Shown: piece after piece, positions 55,200 to 64,000 of the stretch
Layout: each line of letters begins with the position of its first letter
How positions within the stretch are numbered: position 1 is the first letter of the stretch
NCBI GenBank assembly: GCA_015680905.1
Contig: CM027381.1
Location: 58,718,501-58,782,500 of the forward strand
DNA length: 64,000 bases
Direction: 5' to 3'
Source of the DNA: Coptis chinensis
Taxonomy: Eukaryota; Streptophyta; Magnoliopsida; Ranunculales; Ranunculaceae
Translations under genes and position numbers: made by a program
The notes under the pieces: generated by a model
Told to the model about the DNA's origin: nothing
Databases searched by the model: none
What the model saw: the letters and a program-made list of their open reading frames with translations, nothing else

Positions 55200-55689
55200 A
55201 AGGGCAGACGATGGAATTTATAACTTAAATTCAGATGGCAGCTTGCAAGGGATGGTTGGGGGATATGTAGTAGTAGTAAGAGATGGAAATGGGCAAGTCG
55301 TTGCGGCAAGCAAGGGAAGATCAAACAACCACTCCATCGATTTGATTGAATTAAATGGGGTAGAACAAGGACTAAAAATGGTAGTAAATCATGGCATCAA
55401 GAAGGTATGAGTGCAAACTGATTCCAGTACAGTGATTTCATCTTTTCAAAACAAGGGGAAGCATCCATGGCAAGCCGAATTTATGATGAGAAGCATTAAT
55501 CAGATGAGGGAGCAACTAGAAGACTTCTCCATCACTCATGTATACAGAGAAGCAAACAAACTGGCTGATGTTTTGGCTAGTAATATCCCCACAGTTAACT
55601 ACATAGAGTTAATTCCCAGTTCATTTACGGAGGATGTAATGAAAATTATTTATGATGATGCCATAGGCAAAGTACATGTAAGAATGTAA
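55200..55689 (+). pseudogene. LINE copy 4 RNase H
   Basis: IYNLNSDGSLQGMVGGYVVV (first catalytic Asp, about 55226), SIDLIELNGVEQGLKM (Glu), VQTDSSTVISSFQNKGK (Asp), THVYREANKLADVLAS (His, Asp), ending HVRM* at 55689. One in-frame stop (TGA at 55408); otherwise all four catalytic residues are present, the best-kept RNase H in the window. Confidence 0.85.
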
Positions 55690-55778
55690 CAAGCTATGAT
55701 TTTATATATTAATGAAAAGGGGTAGGGGACCTCTCTAACAACCTCGCTTTCCCACCCAAAAAAAATTAAGTTCCATAT

Positions 55779-57045
55779 CCTATGAGAATCTAGTGAAAAG
55801 CCTCATCTGAATGATTATTGAGTGATGACACAAAGGATGTCCGGATAGAAAGACCACACGTCCATTTGCTTGAACACCACGCCATATCCTATGAGAGAAT
55901 TTAGGTCCTTTTTTTTATCGATATAGCCAAATAAACGTTAAAACCCTAAATAGATAGTTTTCCTCTAGTTACCCCTTTTGAGCCTTCAACCCTTTTCTAA
56001 AAAGCCTTTTTATTTTTCACCAAAAATTCATAACCCATTACAACAGACAATAAAAAGTTTACCCAGCTGATAAGTTAAGAACTAGATGGATATCAGAAAA
56101 AGAGAAGACAAGACCTTGTACAAAAATAGAATAGTTATTTGCTTCGAAAAGAAAAGAAAAGAAAAAGAATAAAAGAGAAGAAATACCCATCATAAACCAA
56201 AACTCCAAAAAAATCAAAGGAGTCAAAAAAATCGAATCTCCCAAAAGTTCAAAATCAAAAGGAGACGATATCAAAAACAAAAAGACACAAAAGCGAAGTT
56301 AGAACTCCCAAAAATTCAAAATCATATGGAGTCACAAAGCCAAAGGGCTAAAGAAAGAGTCACAATTCGGAAGCAAAGAACAAAATGAGGTTTTTCTCTA
56401 GTTACAAGTATCTTGGAGATCCAGTTTCTCAACTTATCAGATTTTGTTTTTCCCTTCCTTTTTCTTTCTAAACCATCACCCTAGCCCCATAATTCCTAAT
56501 AAAAGACTTCTAGCTCGATTAGGAATAGGATGGTATGATAGTAAGTGGCAAGCATGATCAATCGACCCTGGTTTCTTTGGACACCATTTGAGTATGCGAG
56601 GAATATAAGTGCCTGTTGCACTTAAGAGAACAAACCTTGAGCGAATCAATCAGAGAGTTGTGATTGCAACACACCCCTGTGAGAACCCACCTTAAGGACG
56701 CTCTCCAAAAGTCTCAGAAACAACTCTGCTTTTGCATTTCATTGCTCATTTTTTGCACATTTATCTTTAGATGATTAAATTACTGTACATATATTATTCT
56801 ATGTTCAAAGGAGCTTGTCCATATTCTCCGTTAATGAAATGTATGAACTTCTGAGAATAAATAAGGAAACAAAACCCTTTGTACTAAATAGAAGAAGTTT
56901 GTGAGTACCTTCACTGGAAAACTCTCACGAGGCTTAAAGCTAGTCTACTTGGGAAGTCCTAGTGGTTTAAGGTCTTGTTGTATATGGTCAATGCAATCGC
57001 ACTCTGCAAAACAAGATTAGTATAACTTATAATAAATCACTCATT
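55779..57045 (+). other. 3' UTR of the plus Athila-like element, continued
   Basis: No gene. CCGGATAGAAAGACCACACG and later blocks match the 3' UTR of the other copies; a purine-rich run spans 56095-56340; CTCACGAGGCTTAAAGC near 56930 matches 46.98 kb. Cut at about 57040 by the Ty3 LTR. Confidence 0.65.
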
Positions 57046-57331
57046 TGTGATCTTAGTGATGTGAATTAGGGTTTAACATTGATAATTGAGTCCTATATTA
57101 GCTTCTATGTCATTAGGGAGTACTAGAATTGGGTCTAATTAGTATTTTGAGGTTATTTAGTATAAGGGTATTTTGGGGTTATTATTAATTCCAAATTTAG
57201 GATGTTTTCTTTGTTTTAGAAGTTATTTTCCTATATAAGGAGTTGTAGGCCTTTGGCCATAGTTAGTTTTTTTATTGAATTGATTTTAATTGAGAATTCG
57301 TAAAATTCATTTCTTTGCAATTGTGATTGCA
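57046..57331 (+). repeat. Short Ty3 LTR
   Basis: About 286 bp, TGTGATCTTAG...TTGTGATTGCA. Contains CCTATATAAGGAG (57232-57244), a TATA-like box. The right end is fixed by the primer site; the left end is inferred from the TG and from the loss of 3' UTR similarity. Confidence 0.6.
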
Positions 57332-57334
57332 TCA

Positions 57335-57351
57335 AATTGGTATCAAGAGCT
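57335..57351 (+). other. Primer binding site, initiator tRNA-Met type
   Basis: TTGGTATCAAGAGCT follows the LTR by a few bases; the usual plant site is TGGTATCAGAGC, so one extra A is present. Confidence 0.75.
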
Positions 57352-57642
57352 AGATTTCAAAGTTTCTATTACCTTTGAAGGTCTTGGTTAATTATTATTT
57401 ATTATTGAAGAAGATAAAAGATTTAGTGGAGAAAAAAATCGCTTTCGCAACTCTATCAAAGGTATTATCAATTGGTTTATTGTTTCTTCTGCAAAAAAGA
57501 TTTGATTTTTTTTAGTTGAGAAGAAAAAAAAACGTGTTACTATTCATCGATCTTTGTTCACGTCGCTTTATCGACATTGTTCATCGGTGTGCATCTTTAT
57601 TCACATCACTATTCACTGCAAAAAATAAAAATTATTATTCTC

Positions 57643-58368
57643 ATGGCGACGACAATTAGAGAACTTAATGTGAAGTTTGAGGCATTAGAGAAGAGTGTGA
57701 ATGATATAATTGAGAAAATATCTGGTTATGATGAGAAGTTCATTGCTTTGGATGAAAAAATTGAGAAATTGAAAGAGAATCTGACGACTTCTCTCGATGT
57801 ACATTTTGCCGAGTTACGAGATTTGTTGACGAATGGAAATGAACCTCGTAGAGATAATTTGCCTCCTCCCATTATTGTTAATCGTCCTCCACTAACTGAG
57901 CGTGAGTTCAAGCCAAAGGTTGATATTCTAGAGTTTACAGGTATCTTGGATACCGAAGTTTGTCTTGAGTGGATTGCCACGATAGAGAATGTGTTTGCTT
58001 ATCAAAATATGTCAGAAGATCGCAAGGTTTCTTGGGTTGCTACTAGGCTTCGAGGTTTCTCTTTGATTGGTTGGACAGAGTTTCTCCAACAACTCCTGGG
58101 CCAGAATTTGGGTCAAGTCACTACATGGGAGCGCATGAAAGAACCTTTTCTTACTAAGTTTGTGCCTATGAATTATACGCAACAGTTGTATGGGAAGTTG
58201 CAAGATTTGAAACAAGAGTCTAAGTCTGTGCAGGAGTATACCGAGTCCTTTTATCATCTACAATCACGTTGCAACCCGCCAGAGAGTGAGGAAGTCTGCA
58301 TTACCCGTTATCTGCATGGTCTTAGGCACCACTTAGCAGAGACAGTTTTTTCTCTCATCCTTGCTTGA
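57643..58368 (+). CDS. Ty3/gypsy Gag (retrotransposon gag domain), 3'-truncated
   Basis: Capsid precursor. The frame opens at 57577 but the likely start is MATTIRELNVKFEALEKSVN (57643). A coiled-coil region (about residues 1-60) is followed by the gag domain: KVDILEFTGILDTEVCLEWI, ENVFAYQNMSEDRKVSWVAT, WERMKEPFLTKFVPMNYTQQ, LYGKLQDLKQESKSVQEYTE, ESEEVCITRYLHGLR. No frameshift or stop for over 230 codons, so it is the least decayed gag here. The last residues (FSLILA*) come from the adjoining element. Zinc knuckle, protease and pol are missing. Confidence 0.85.
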   Translation: MATTIRELNVKFEALEKSVNDIIEKISGYDEKFIALDEKIEKLKENLTTSLDVHFAELRDLLTNGNEPRRDNLPPPIIVNRPPLTEREFKPKVDILEFTGILDTEVCLEWIATIENVFAYQNMSEDRKVSWVATRLRGFSLIGWTEFLQQLLGQNLGQVTTWERMKEPFLTKFVPMNYTQQLYGKLQDLKQESKSVQEYTESFYHLQSRCNPPESEEVCITRYLHGLRHHLAETVFSLILA

Positions 58369-58379
58369 GGACAAGAAAG

Positions 58380-59625
58380 TGTAGGAACCGTTATGGTTGC
58401 ACCGAATGATTTACTACGAACCGCGAAACACCACCCGCAGCGGAATAAAGGGTGTCTCTCACGGTTTGGTTAGAAATTCATACCTTTAGATCGGCTAAGA
58501 TAACTCTGAGAATATTAGATATATTAATCAGCAACCTCTTGATCTTCTGTTGTATTCCTATCCTTTGATTGGACGTTGTGTGGGCAACGATCTTCCAACC
58601 TCTTCTTTCTCTCTTGGCCTCTCTCACTCATAAAGTTTGGAACCGATTTTTAGATCTACTTTTCTTGAGCAAAACCTTGAGAAAAATGGCTAGAGAAAGA
58701 GATTTCTATTTATAGGCTACAACAGGGACCATGAAGAGAAATTAGGGTTGGGCTTCCCATGTTCGCCCAAAATACACGGCCCAAGTCCGTCAACAAATGG
58801 CTTATTCCACTAAAGGTCATTGTTGCACTACTGCCCTAATCTCAAATTACGTGTTACATTTATGGACTCCATATTATATATTTGTTGATCTCCCTGTGTT
58901 TAAGATATCGAATTCCCGTTGATTAAGTCAAGTTACTGACAACTACATTAATCAACTTCTTATGTCCTTGAGTAGTACCACTCAACCTCATTGTCATATC
59001 GGATTAAATCCACTTGCAGGGTTTACATGACAATCCTTATGAGCTCCTTAAGGGGACATCATCAACCCGACTTCCTGCAGGTCACGGATTCCTTTTTTAA
59101 TCAACGACACACCTTACATACAATGTCATTACCCAATCCATCGAGTTTGTTGATTCACAAATGAATCTCACTCATTTATGATTTAAAGCAATGTACAATG
59201 CACGTAAGTGCCCGTTATTATATCCGGATTAAGAGGACAAACATCCATAATAACAGAGGTGTTTGTTCTCTTATATAGTCAGTATAAAGGAAAACAACCT
59301 CACTTGGTCATGTTCAATACACACAAAGTGTACTAGTGTAATCATGTAGTCAATATAGACTAATACCAGATTATACTACAACCGTACCAATGGTTTGTCC
59401 AAATCCATTTAGGTTGTGAACGTTTACTTATACTTTATAAGGTAATGATGATATGATCTTCTGTGTGTCACCACACACCATATCATCTACAACATAAAGT
59501 ATTAGACACATGCATATAACTAATAACATATATAATATGCATAACATTTGCCCATATGATTCTCATTCAAAAGTAAAGAATTAGAGTTAATAGAAAAGTA
59601 ATGCTTTTAGTATATAACCAAATCA
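58380..59625 (-). repeat. Solo LTR, family C, copy C3
   Basis: 1,246 bp, minus-strand TGATTTGGTTATATAC...AACGGTTCCTACA, flanked by GAAAG (58375-58379 and 59626-59630). The sequence either side joins into the Athila-like polypurine tract region (GAGGACAAGAAAG / ATGTTATTTGGGGGTGG). Confidence 0.93.
58706..58715 (-). promoter_or_regulatory. TATA-like box in LTR C3
   Basis: CTATAAATAG on the minus strand, 326 bp before the LTR 3' end, as in C1 and C2. Confidence 0.45.
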
Positions 59626-59630
59626 GAAAG

Positions 59631-59861
59631 ATGTTATTTGGGGGTGGTGATCAGCTCCCAAATATGCGTTTTATTACCCTTATATTGCTGCATTACAGCT
59701 CGTCTTACGTTTAATGAAAAGACAACTCATAGCTTTTATTGCCTTATCATAAAATATTAAAATTACACTACTAGTTATAATTATACATAAGTGTTAAAAA
59801 GAAAATAAACTGAAAATGAAACATAAATTACAAACTATCTATACGGATACTAGAGAGCTGC
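59631..59861 (+). repeat. Polypurine tract and truncated LTR start
   Basis: TTATTTGGGGGTGG (59633-59647) precedes TGATCAGCTCCCAAATATG (59648), the expected start of an Athila-like 3' LTR in plus orientation. Similarity to known LTRs fades within about 100 bp and sequence leading into a minus-strand class B gene follows, so the LTR is cut. The exact breakpoint is not visible. Confidence 0.45.
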
Positions 59862-60912
59862 CTAGTTAGAATCCGTGCGTGACTCCTCAAGACATCGAGA
59901 AGATCCTTCTCCTTGCTTACATCGGGCCCTAGGGTGTCTATCGCTACGAGGGAGTGCATCTCTAATGCTCTGCAATGTTCTAGCTTGTGACACTGTGTTG
60001 AAAACATCGTTGGTCCTACTAGAAAGACAGTTGCTCCTCTCTGAGGTTCTGCTGAGCAGTTCTAATAACTTGCTGACCTTGCCTAAAGTGGTGGATGTGC
60101 TGGTGTAGAATCCTCTGGCCCTCATGGAGGAAATGAATTCCGTCCATGGGCTGAGTGAACTGACGAGTGGCACCTTCAGCGAAGTAGTCCATAGGCTCGG
60201 TAGGGTGTGCTTGCTCGGCGGCTCTGGCTGCAAGTGGATGCCAGAGTTTCTGGATGCAGTGGGTATAGATAGGACCTCTAGTAACATCTCTTACCTCCAC
60301 TAAAGCATCTATAATATCTAACCCCCAGTGCTGAATGATCCTAGTGACCAAACCTGGTAGAGGGGCGGTGGACCTCTTGGGTTTGCAGAGTTGCTCCCAA
60401 ATGAAAGTGGCGATACAAAAGTTGTTCTTCTGCTCCCGAATAATCAACAGGATGTGGAGCATTGCCTTACCAATGTGAGAAGTCTTGGCTGAGCCTATCA
60501 AGTTGAAGGCTATCCACTAAGATACTACCCATTAATTCTTTTGCTGTGTGACATGGGATTTTTCCTACCCTCGAGAAGCGTTTGTCATCATCACATCGAT
60601 GGTCTTGTTGTTTGGGGACTGTTCAGTCTGAGTATAGACCTTCAGAGGAATCCCCAGAGCTTCACTCACCACCTCCTTAGTGAGCTCAAACGTGTGCCCA
60701 TCCATGACAACAGTGATGCAGTCATCCTCCCCTCGTTGCATGCAGTTATAAAACTAAAGAGTGATAGAGGGAGAATAACTTGCACTTTCCAACAACACGA
60801 AAGATTCCTATCCTCTTCTTCTAATCTCAGCCTTGAAGTGCACTTCAAACAAATCAGAATTGAAGAGGCTTTGAAAATTTTCCTCTAGCACAATTTTTAG
60901 AACTCGAGCCAT
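59862..60912 (-). pseudogene. Class B accessory ORF, copy B3
   Basis: Start ATG 60912 (MARVLKIVLEENFQSLFNSD). Shared features: SASYSPSITL (as YSPHLTAIFY in class A1), VVMDGHTFELTKEVVSEALG, GIPLKV, then frame 60501-60019 with IGSAKTSHIGKAMLHILLII, STAPLPGLVTRIIQHWGLDI, an EPMDYFAEGAT stretch, HFLHEGQRILHQHIHHF. C-terminus in another frame to 59862. Stops near 60807, 60750 and 60515-60545; one frameshift near 60020. It combines features of class B and class A, supporting one family. Confidence 0.6.
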
Positions 60913-61436
60913 TTAGAGTAGGGATTGATAATGGGGGTTGAAAATGGAGTTTGTTGTAAAACATTAGAGTGGTGGTGTGTATAAGTGAGTGGGCAGTCGC
61001 GAGTGTATGAGAGGCGAGTGCGAGCTAGGTTGGGGCGGCTAGGGTTTGGGGACGATGATGTCGGTCGGGCACTCGCGAGCTATAAATAGGTTTGATGGTG
61101 CGTGCCCCGCATGTGCATTTTTAAGTTAATCGAATTTTTAGGCGAAGCCCAAATGAAATCAGGTAATTCTGATCATGTCCTTACTGCCTTGCCAACTTCA
61201 AAAGCATATCCGCATTTCGTTACTCATTCGATCCTGACTCGTGAGGTACCAAAATGATCAACATCAAAAATGTTACGCAAAGGTATATGGTACACTCACA
61301 TCCACCGGTGGATGAAAAACAAATAAAAGAAAGAATGGAAAAGAACTGAAAGTATACAAACAAAGGAAGGAAAAAATTTAATTAATTTTTTTGGGTTTTG
61401 AATATGTTTGAACTAAATTTTTTTACAAGGTGGGTC
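60913..61436 (-). other. Class B3 leader
   Basis: No gene. GC-rich patches GGGCAGTCGCGAG and GGGCACTCGCGAG lie at 60989-61080, upstream of the ATG in sense direction. TATA-like CTATAAATAG occurs at about 61080 on the plus strand. Near 61260, GATCATTTTGG and CGAATGAG (minus strand) resemble the conserved upstream block of B1 and B2. Confidence 0.45.
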
Positions 61437-61910
61437 ATTTTAAGTCAGATTCCCAGGACTTAGAAGTTTTTGAAAACTTGAGTAAATCCCAACCAGATGG
61501 TTCGATTACTCTCTTCAGCTGTGCTCGGTGCGTAGGCAGCTGACACATGAAAACCTTGAAAAATGAATTTTCACTATGAGGTTGAAGACCAGGACAAGTT
61601 GGTGCTTGACAGTTCGAGCACCAGCCTTCTCTCATAGCTCGTCTCTCACGTGCGTATGAACTCTTACCCAAGCCAGGAATGGTTTTTGATATATGTGTCC
61701 ATACCTTCAATTGCAGTTCTCTAGGAAGTGCTTGCACACGATCATTGAAACTGATCCATCTAGTCTTGCTAGGTGGAGGTTTTTTGTTCGTAACAGAAGA
61801 TATTTTTGAAAATTTTTGAAAGTTTTTAGAAAAAGAGAGATTTTGAGAGGGGCAAAGATTTAGAAGGGAAAAGATTTTTAGAAAATTTGTACAAGTTTGA
61901 ATCTTTTAAC
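61437..61910 (-). pseudogene. Unrecognised ORF with Cys cluster
   Basis: An open frame of about 150 codons from a stop near 61910; the first ATG is at 61737. Reads WISFNDRVQALPRELQLKVW, KTIPGLGKSSYARERRAM, REGWCSNCQAPTCPGLQ, FKVFMCQLPTHRAQLKR and ends SKSWESDLK. Four Cys in C-x2-C ... C-x(n)-C order could bind a metal, but no family is recognised. The C-terminal codons match sequence at 30.96 kb (KSRKSDFKRP frame) and 23.98 kb, so the ORF belongs to the segment between D region and class B. It may be coding or a chance open frame. Confidence 0.35.
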
Positions 61911-62147
61911 GACAGATTCTTTGGACAAATAGAGAGGTGGAGGCAAAAGATAGAATTAAATAGAGAATATTATCACTTTTGGTTACTCTATTTGTTTAAT
62001 TCTCGTTTGGAGATGCCTCGTCTATTTTTTTTTAGGTGTTTGTTCCTAAATTACTTAAAATAATAACAGATAAAGGGAAACGTACTAAAAAAAAATCACT
62101 GAGGAGAGTGATCCACCCAATAGAAGGATTTTTTTTTTGAATTTAGG
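61911..62147. other. Unassigned AT-rich sequence left of the solo LTR
   Basis: A/T-rich with several homopolymer runs; nothing recognised. Continuous with 63452 onward before the LTR inserted. Confidence 0.4.
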
Positions 62148-62152
62148 TGACT

Positions 62153-63446
62153 TGATAACTTATTAATGTTGTTACTATCAAAACATTAATGAGAATATGA
62201 AGAAATAGTAGATTATCAAGATATAATACTCTCTAAATCATGTGATAAATAGGAGAATAGTCGTGTTCATACCACTCTAGTTGTACACTACTTGGATACA
62301 AGTCTAGATTAGAAATATGTTTTACTAGTGAGAGTCAAAACAGTAGATTAAGGGTGAAAAACAGTGAATTTAAATGATAAGAGAAGATATTATAAGGGGT
62401 TTAATCTGCCACGCAATTTGATTGACTAGTAGTTAGTATCAAATCACTTCTTTTAATCCCTAGTGAACACCAAGTCCTCTCGGATCAAGGCTTCACTAGC
62501 ATGAGAGTTTAGCTCCACCACAAATCTCTTTGGTGGTGGCTTAAACTCTAGTTCTCTGTTATGAGCTCTATCTCTAGACACTCACAATGAAGAACTTGAA
62601 GTTCTTGAGGCAAAACAATACTAAACTAATGGTTAGTCATCCTCACATGGCTTCATAAACCTCCTATAATGGAGGTTTAGCCTTGTGCCATCAGAATCAT
62701 GCTAACTAAATAATAATAATAAGACTTAATGTAAAGAACAATTATTGAAAGTAAACTAAAGTTTTTATTGATGGAAATTAATGGTGGTTACAAAGTAATT
62801 TATTCTAACCCTAAACTACACTAATAATAAACTAAGGGTTTGAGAAAAGAATAGAATAGGAAGACAATAGTGTTTAGCCTTAACTCTCTTTATATAGGAG
62901 AGGTTTAGGGTTATATTTGCGTGCGTGTGTCAAAAAGGGGGACTTTGAGCCTCTAAAGTAAACCCAAAATCCATTAAGTTAAGTCTAAAGAGGCCACAGC
63001 TGCTGGAAATTACTTCCATGCCTTTTTCATCCACTGTTACAACTCTAATTGGGGAAAGACCGGGTCCATTGAAAATATGATTCCGAGATGGTCGTTTTAA
63101 CATAAAGTAGGCCCAATTCCAAAGCCCGAGTCCAAAGATACAGCCTATTAAAGTTCTGTTGACTTTTCTGTTCTTTTTCTACCCTGATTGACTTTGACTT
63201 CCCAGCTTTTACTGGGCTTGAAAAAGGCTTTTCTTCATAAATCTTGGGCTTTAAACATAAAACTTCATCAGCAATCATCTTGACTCATTTTCCATGCAAA
63301 AGTGGTGCCTTTAGTCACCTAATCAGTTTTAAGTTCTAAAATGCACAAAAACACGTAAACGGTACTAACTCTTATTTATTATAAAGATAATTGGCTTAAG
63401 TAGAATACTCTTAAGGGGTTTAAACTACACTTTTGGATATTTATCA
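62153..63446 (-). repeat. Solo LTR, type B, with TGACT duplications
   Basis: 1,294 bp, minus-strand TGATAAATATCC...AATAAGTTATCA, flanked by TGACT (62148-62152 and 63447-63451). No primer site or polypurine tract on either side, so it is a solo LTR. Very similar to 11655-12953. TATA-like CTATATAAAG on the minus strand at about 62896-62887. Confidence 0.92.
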
Positions 63447-63451
63447 TGACT

Positions 63452-64000
63452 CAAATTGCGAACCATCCCATGGTTTGACTCCCTAGATCTTCCACCTCTT
63501 GTTTTGCAAGTAGGCAAATCTAGTGAAGAAGATTATCTCTATTTCTAGATAATCTAGTCTCTCCTCTCCTACTCTCTAGTTAGCCCTAGTAAAAGCCATT
63601 CCAACTAGATTGTAAGATGAAACTCAAAACAAATAGAAATCACCCACAGAAGGAAAACAATTTTGAATTAAAAGGGCTCCAATTGCCAACCATCTCATGG
63701 TTTGGCATGCCTATATAAGACAAAGCATGCAAAACAACTATGAAAAACAATCGTAAGACACCTCCACTAATCACCATCTCACCTCTGTTTTGTTTCACAT
63801 CTCTTCTTTATAGAGAAAATATTACTCAAGCGTCAATAGTGAAGATTGAAGGAAAGAACTTATGTAATACAGAAAACAAGGAAAGAAAATTATTTTGAAA
63901 AAGAATGTAAAATAAAGAAAAGGAAAATTGTATACTCGCTCCATAGGGTCACACTTACTCAAACGATGAGTAAAAAGTGTTTTACAAAGAATATGCGAGA
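63452..64000 (-). other. Retroelement flank running off the right edge
   Basis: No gene. 63910-64000 is a reverse-strand copy of 50394-50470 (CCATAGGGTCACACTTACTC, GTAAAAAGTGTTTTAC), the sequence downstream of the D region in copy 2. The D region of another minus element should therefore lie just beyond base 64000. 63452-63900 holds nothing I recognise. Confidence 0.6.

Larger units (their letters stand above)
53131..55778 (+). mobile_element. L1 LINE copy 4, 5'-truncated, with target duplication
   Basis: Plus-strand L1 flanked by 14-bp duplications ATTAAGTTCCATAT (53131-53144 and 55765-55778). Between the left duplication and LINE sequence is an 18-bp filler (TAAGTTTCTATATAGTAC) resembling the target. 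LINE sequence starts inside RT (IACCGVVYKC, about 53163) and ends GGGGACCTCTCTAACAACCT, CGCTTTCCCACCC and a short A-run. Contains RT, zinc finger and RNase H. Confidence 0.92.
57046..58350 (+). mobile_element. Ty3/gypsy element, 5' LTR and gag only
   Basis: A short LTR (57046-57331), tRNA-Met type primer site, a leader and a gag ORF, then an abrupt end at about 58350, where the sequence becomes the 3' end of the Athila-like element (CATCCTTGCTTGAGGACAAG). It is a 5' fragment inserted into or recombined with that element. Gag similarity suggests a chromovirus-type lineage. Confidence 0.7.

Noticed and set aside
1..64000. tRNA, rRNA, organelle-derived DNA, CRISPR arrays, host genes
   Set aside because: I looked for tRNA-like cloverleaf ends, rRNA blocks, plastid genes, regular short direct repeats and multi-exon gene structure and saw none. 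The tRNA-like matches are LTR primer sites.

Overview
The window is plant nuclear DNA, almost certainly from a eudicot and probably from a repeat-dense, heterochromatic part of the genome. I found no ordinary host gene, tRNA, rRNA or CRISPR. Nearly all 64 kb is retrotransposon sequence, mostly decayed and nested: L1-clade LINEs with a C-terminal RNase H, Athila-like Ty3/gypsy elements whose primer binding site is of the tRNA-Asp type (TGGCGCCG), one Ty1/copia fragment, one Ty3 element with a tRNA-Met type primer site, and several solo LTRs with clean 5-bp target duplications.

Layout. 1-5250: L1 LINE, minus strand, running off the left edge. 5390-6852: plus-strand copy of a retroelement accessory gene ('class B'). 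6853-11262: gag-pro, leader, primer site and 5' LTR of an Athila-like minus element. 11263-12953: leader, primer site and 5' LTR of a second minus element. 12954-13296: minisatellite. 13297-20816: two L1 copies end to end, the larger split by a solo LTR (17923-19174) and carrying a 414-bp tandem duplication. 20817-40409: a minus Athila-like element (3' UTR, 'class A' gene, gag-derived ORF, leader, primer site, 5' LTR) into which a complete 12.4-kb minus element (24058-36428, two nearly identical LTRs) is inserted. 40410-48182: a plus element (class A end, 3' UTR, polypurine tract, 3' LTR) broken by a minus L1 that is itself broken by a Ty1/copia 3' half with a 33-bp minisatellite in its LTR. 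48183-59760: a plus Athila-like derivative (gag-derived zinc-knuckle ORF, 3' UTR, LTR start), interrupted by a solo LTR, a plus L1 with a 14-bp target duplication, a Ty3 LTR-gag piece and another solo LTR. 59862-64000: minus class B gene, an unrecognised Cys-containing ORF, a solo LTR with TGACT duplications, and a third copy of the 'D-region' flank running off the right edge.

How the parts relate. The Athila-like copies form one non-autonomous family. They keep LTRs, primer site, a GC-rich repeat leader, gag (or only its zinc-knuckle end) and sometimes protease. Where reverse transcriptase and integrase should be, they carry an acidic D region and one or two unknown ORFs (class A, class B) in sense orientation. 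Classes A and B look like diverged members of one family, probably the 'putative plant transposon protein' family. They would depend on an autonomous partner for RT and integrase; none is in the window. This family is the best candidate for something under-described. Coordinates of decayed pieces are approximate; frames come from reading homologous copies against each other.
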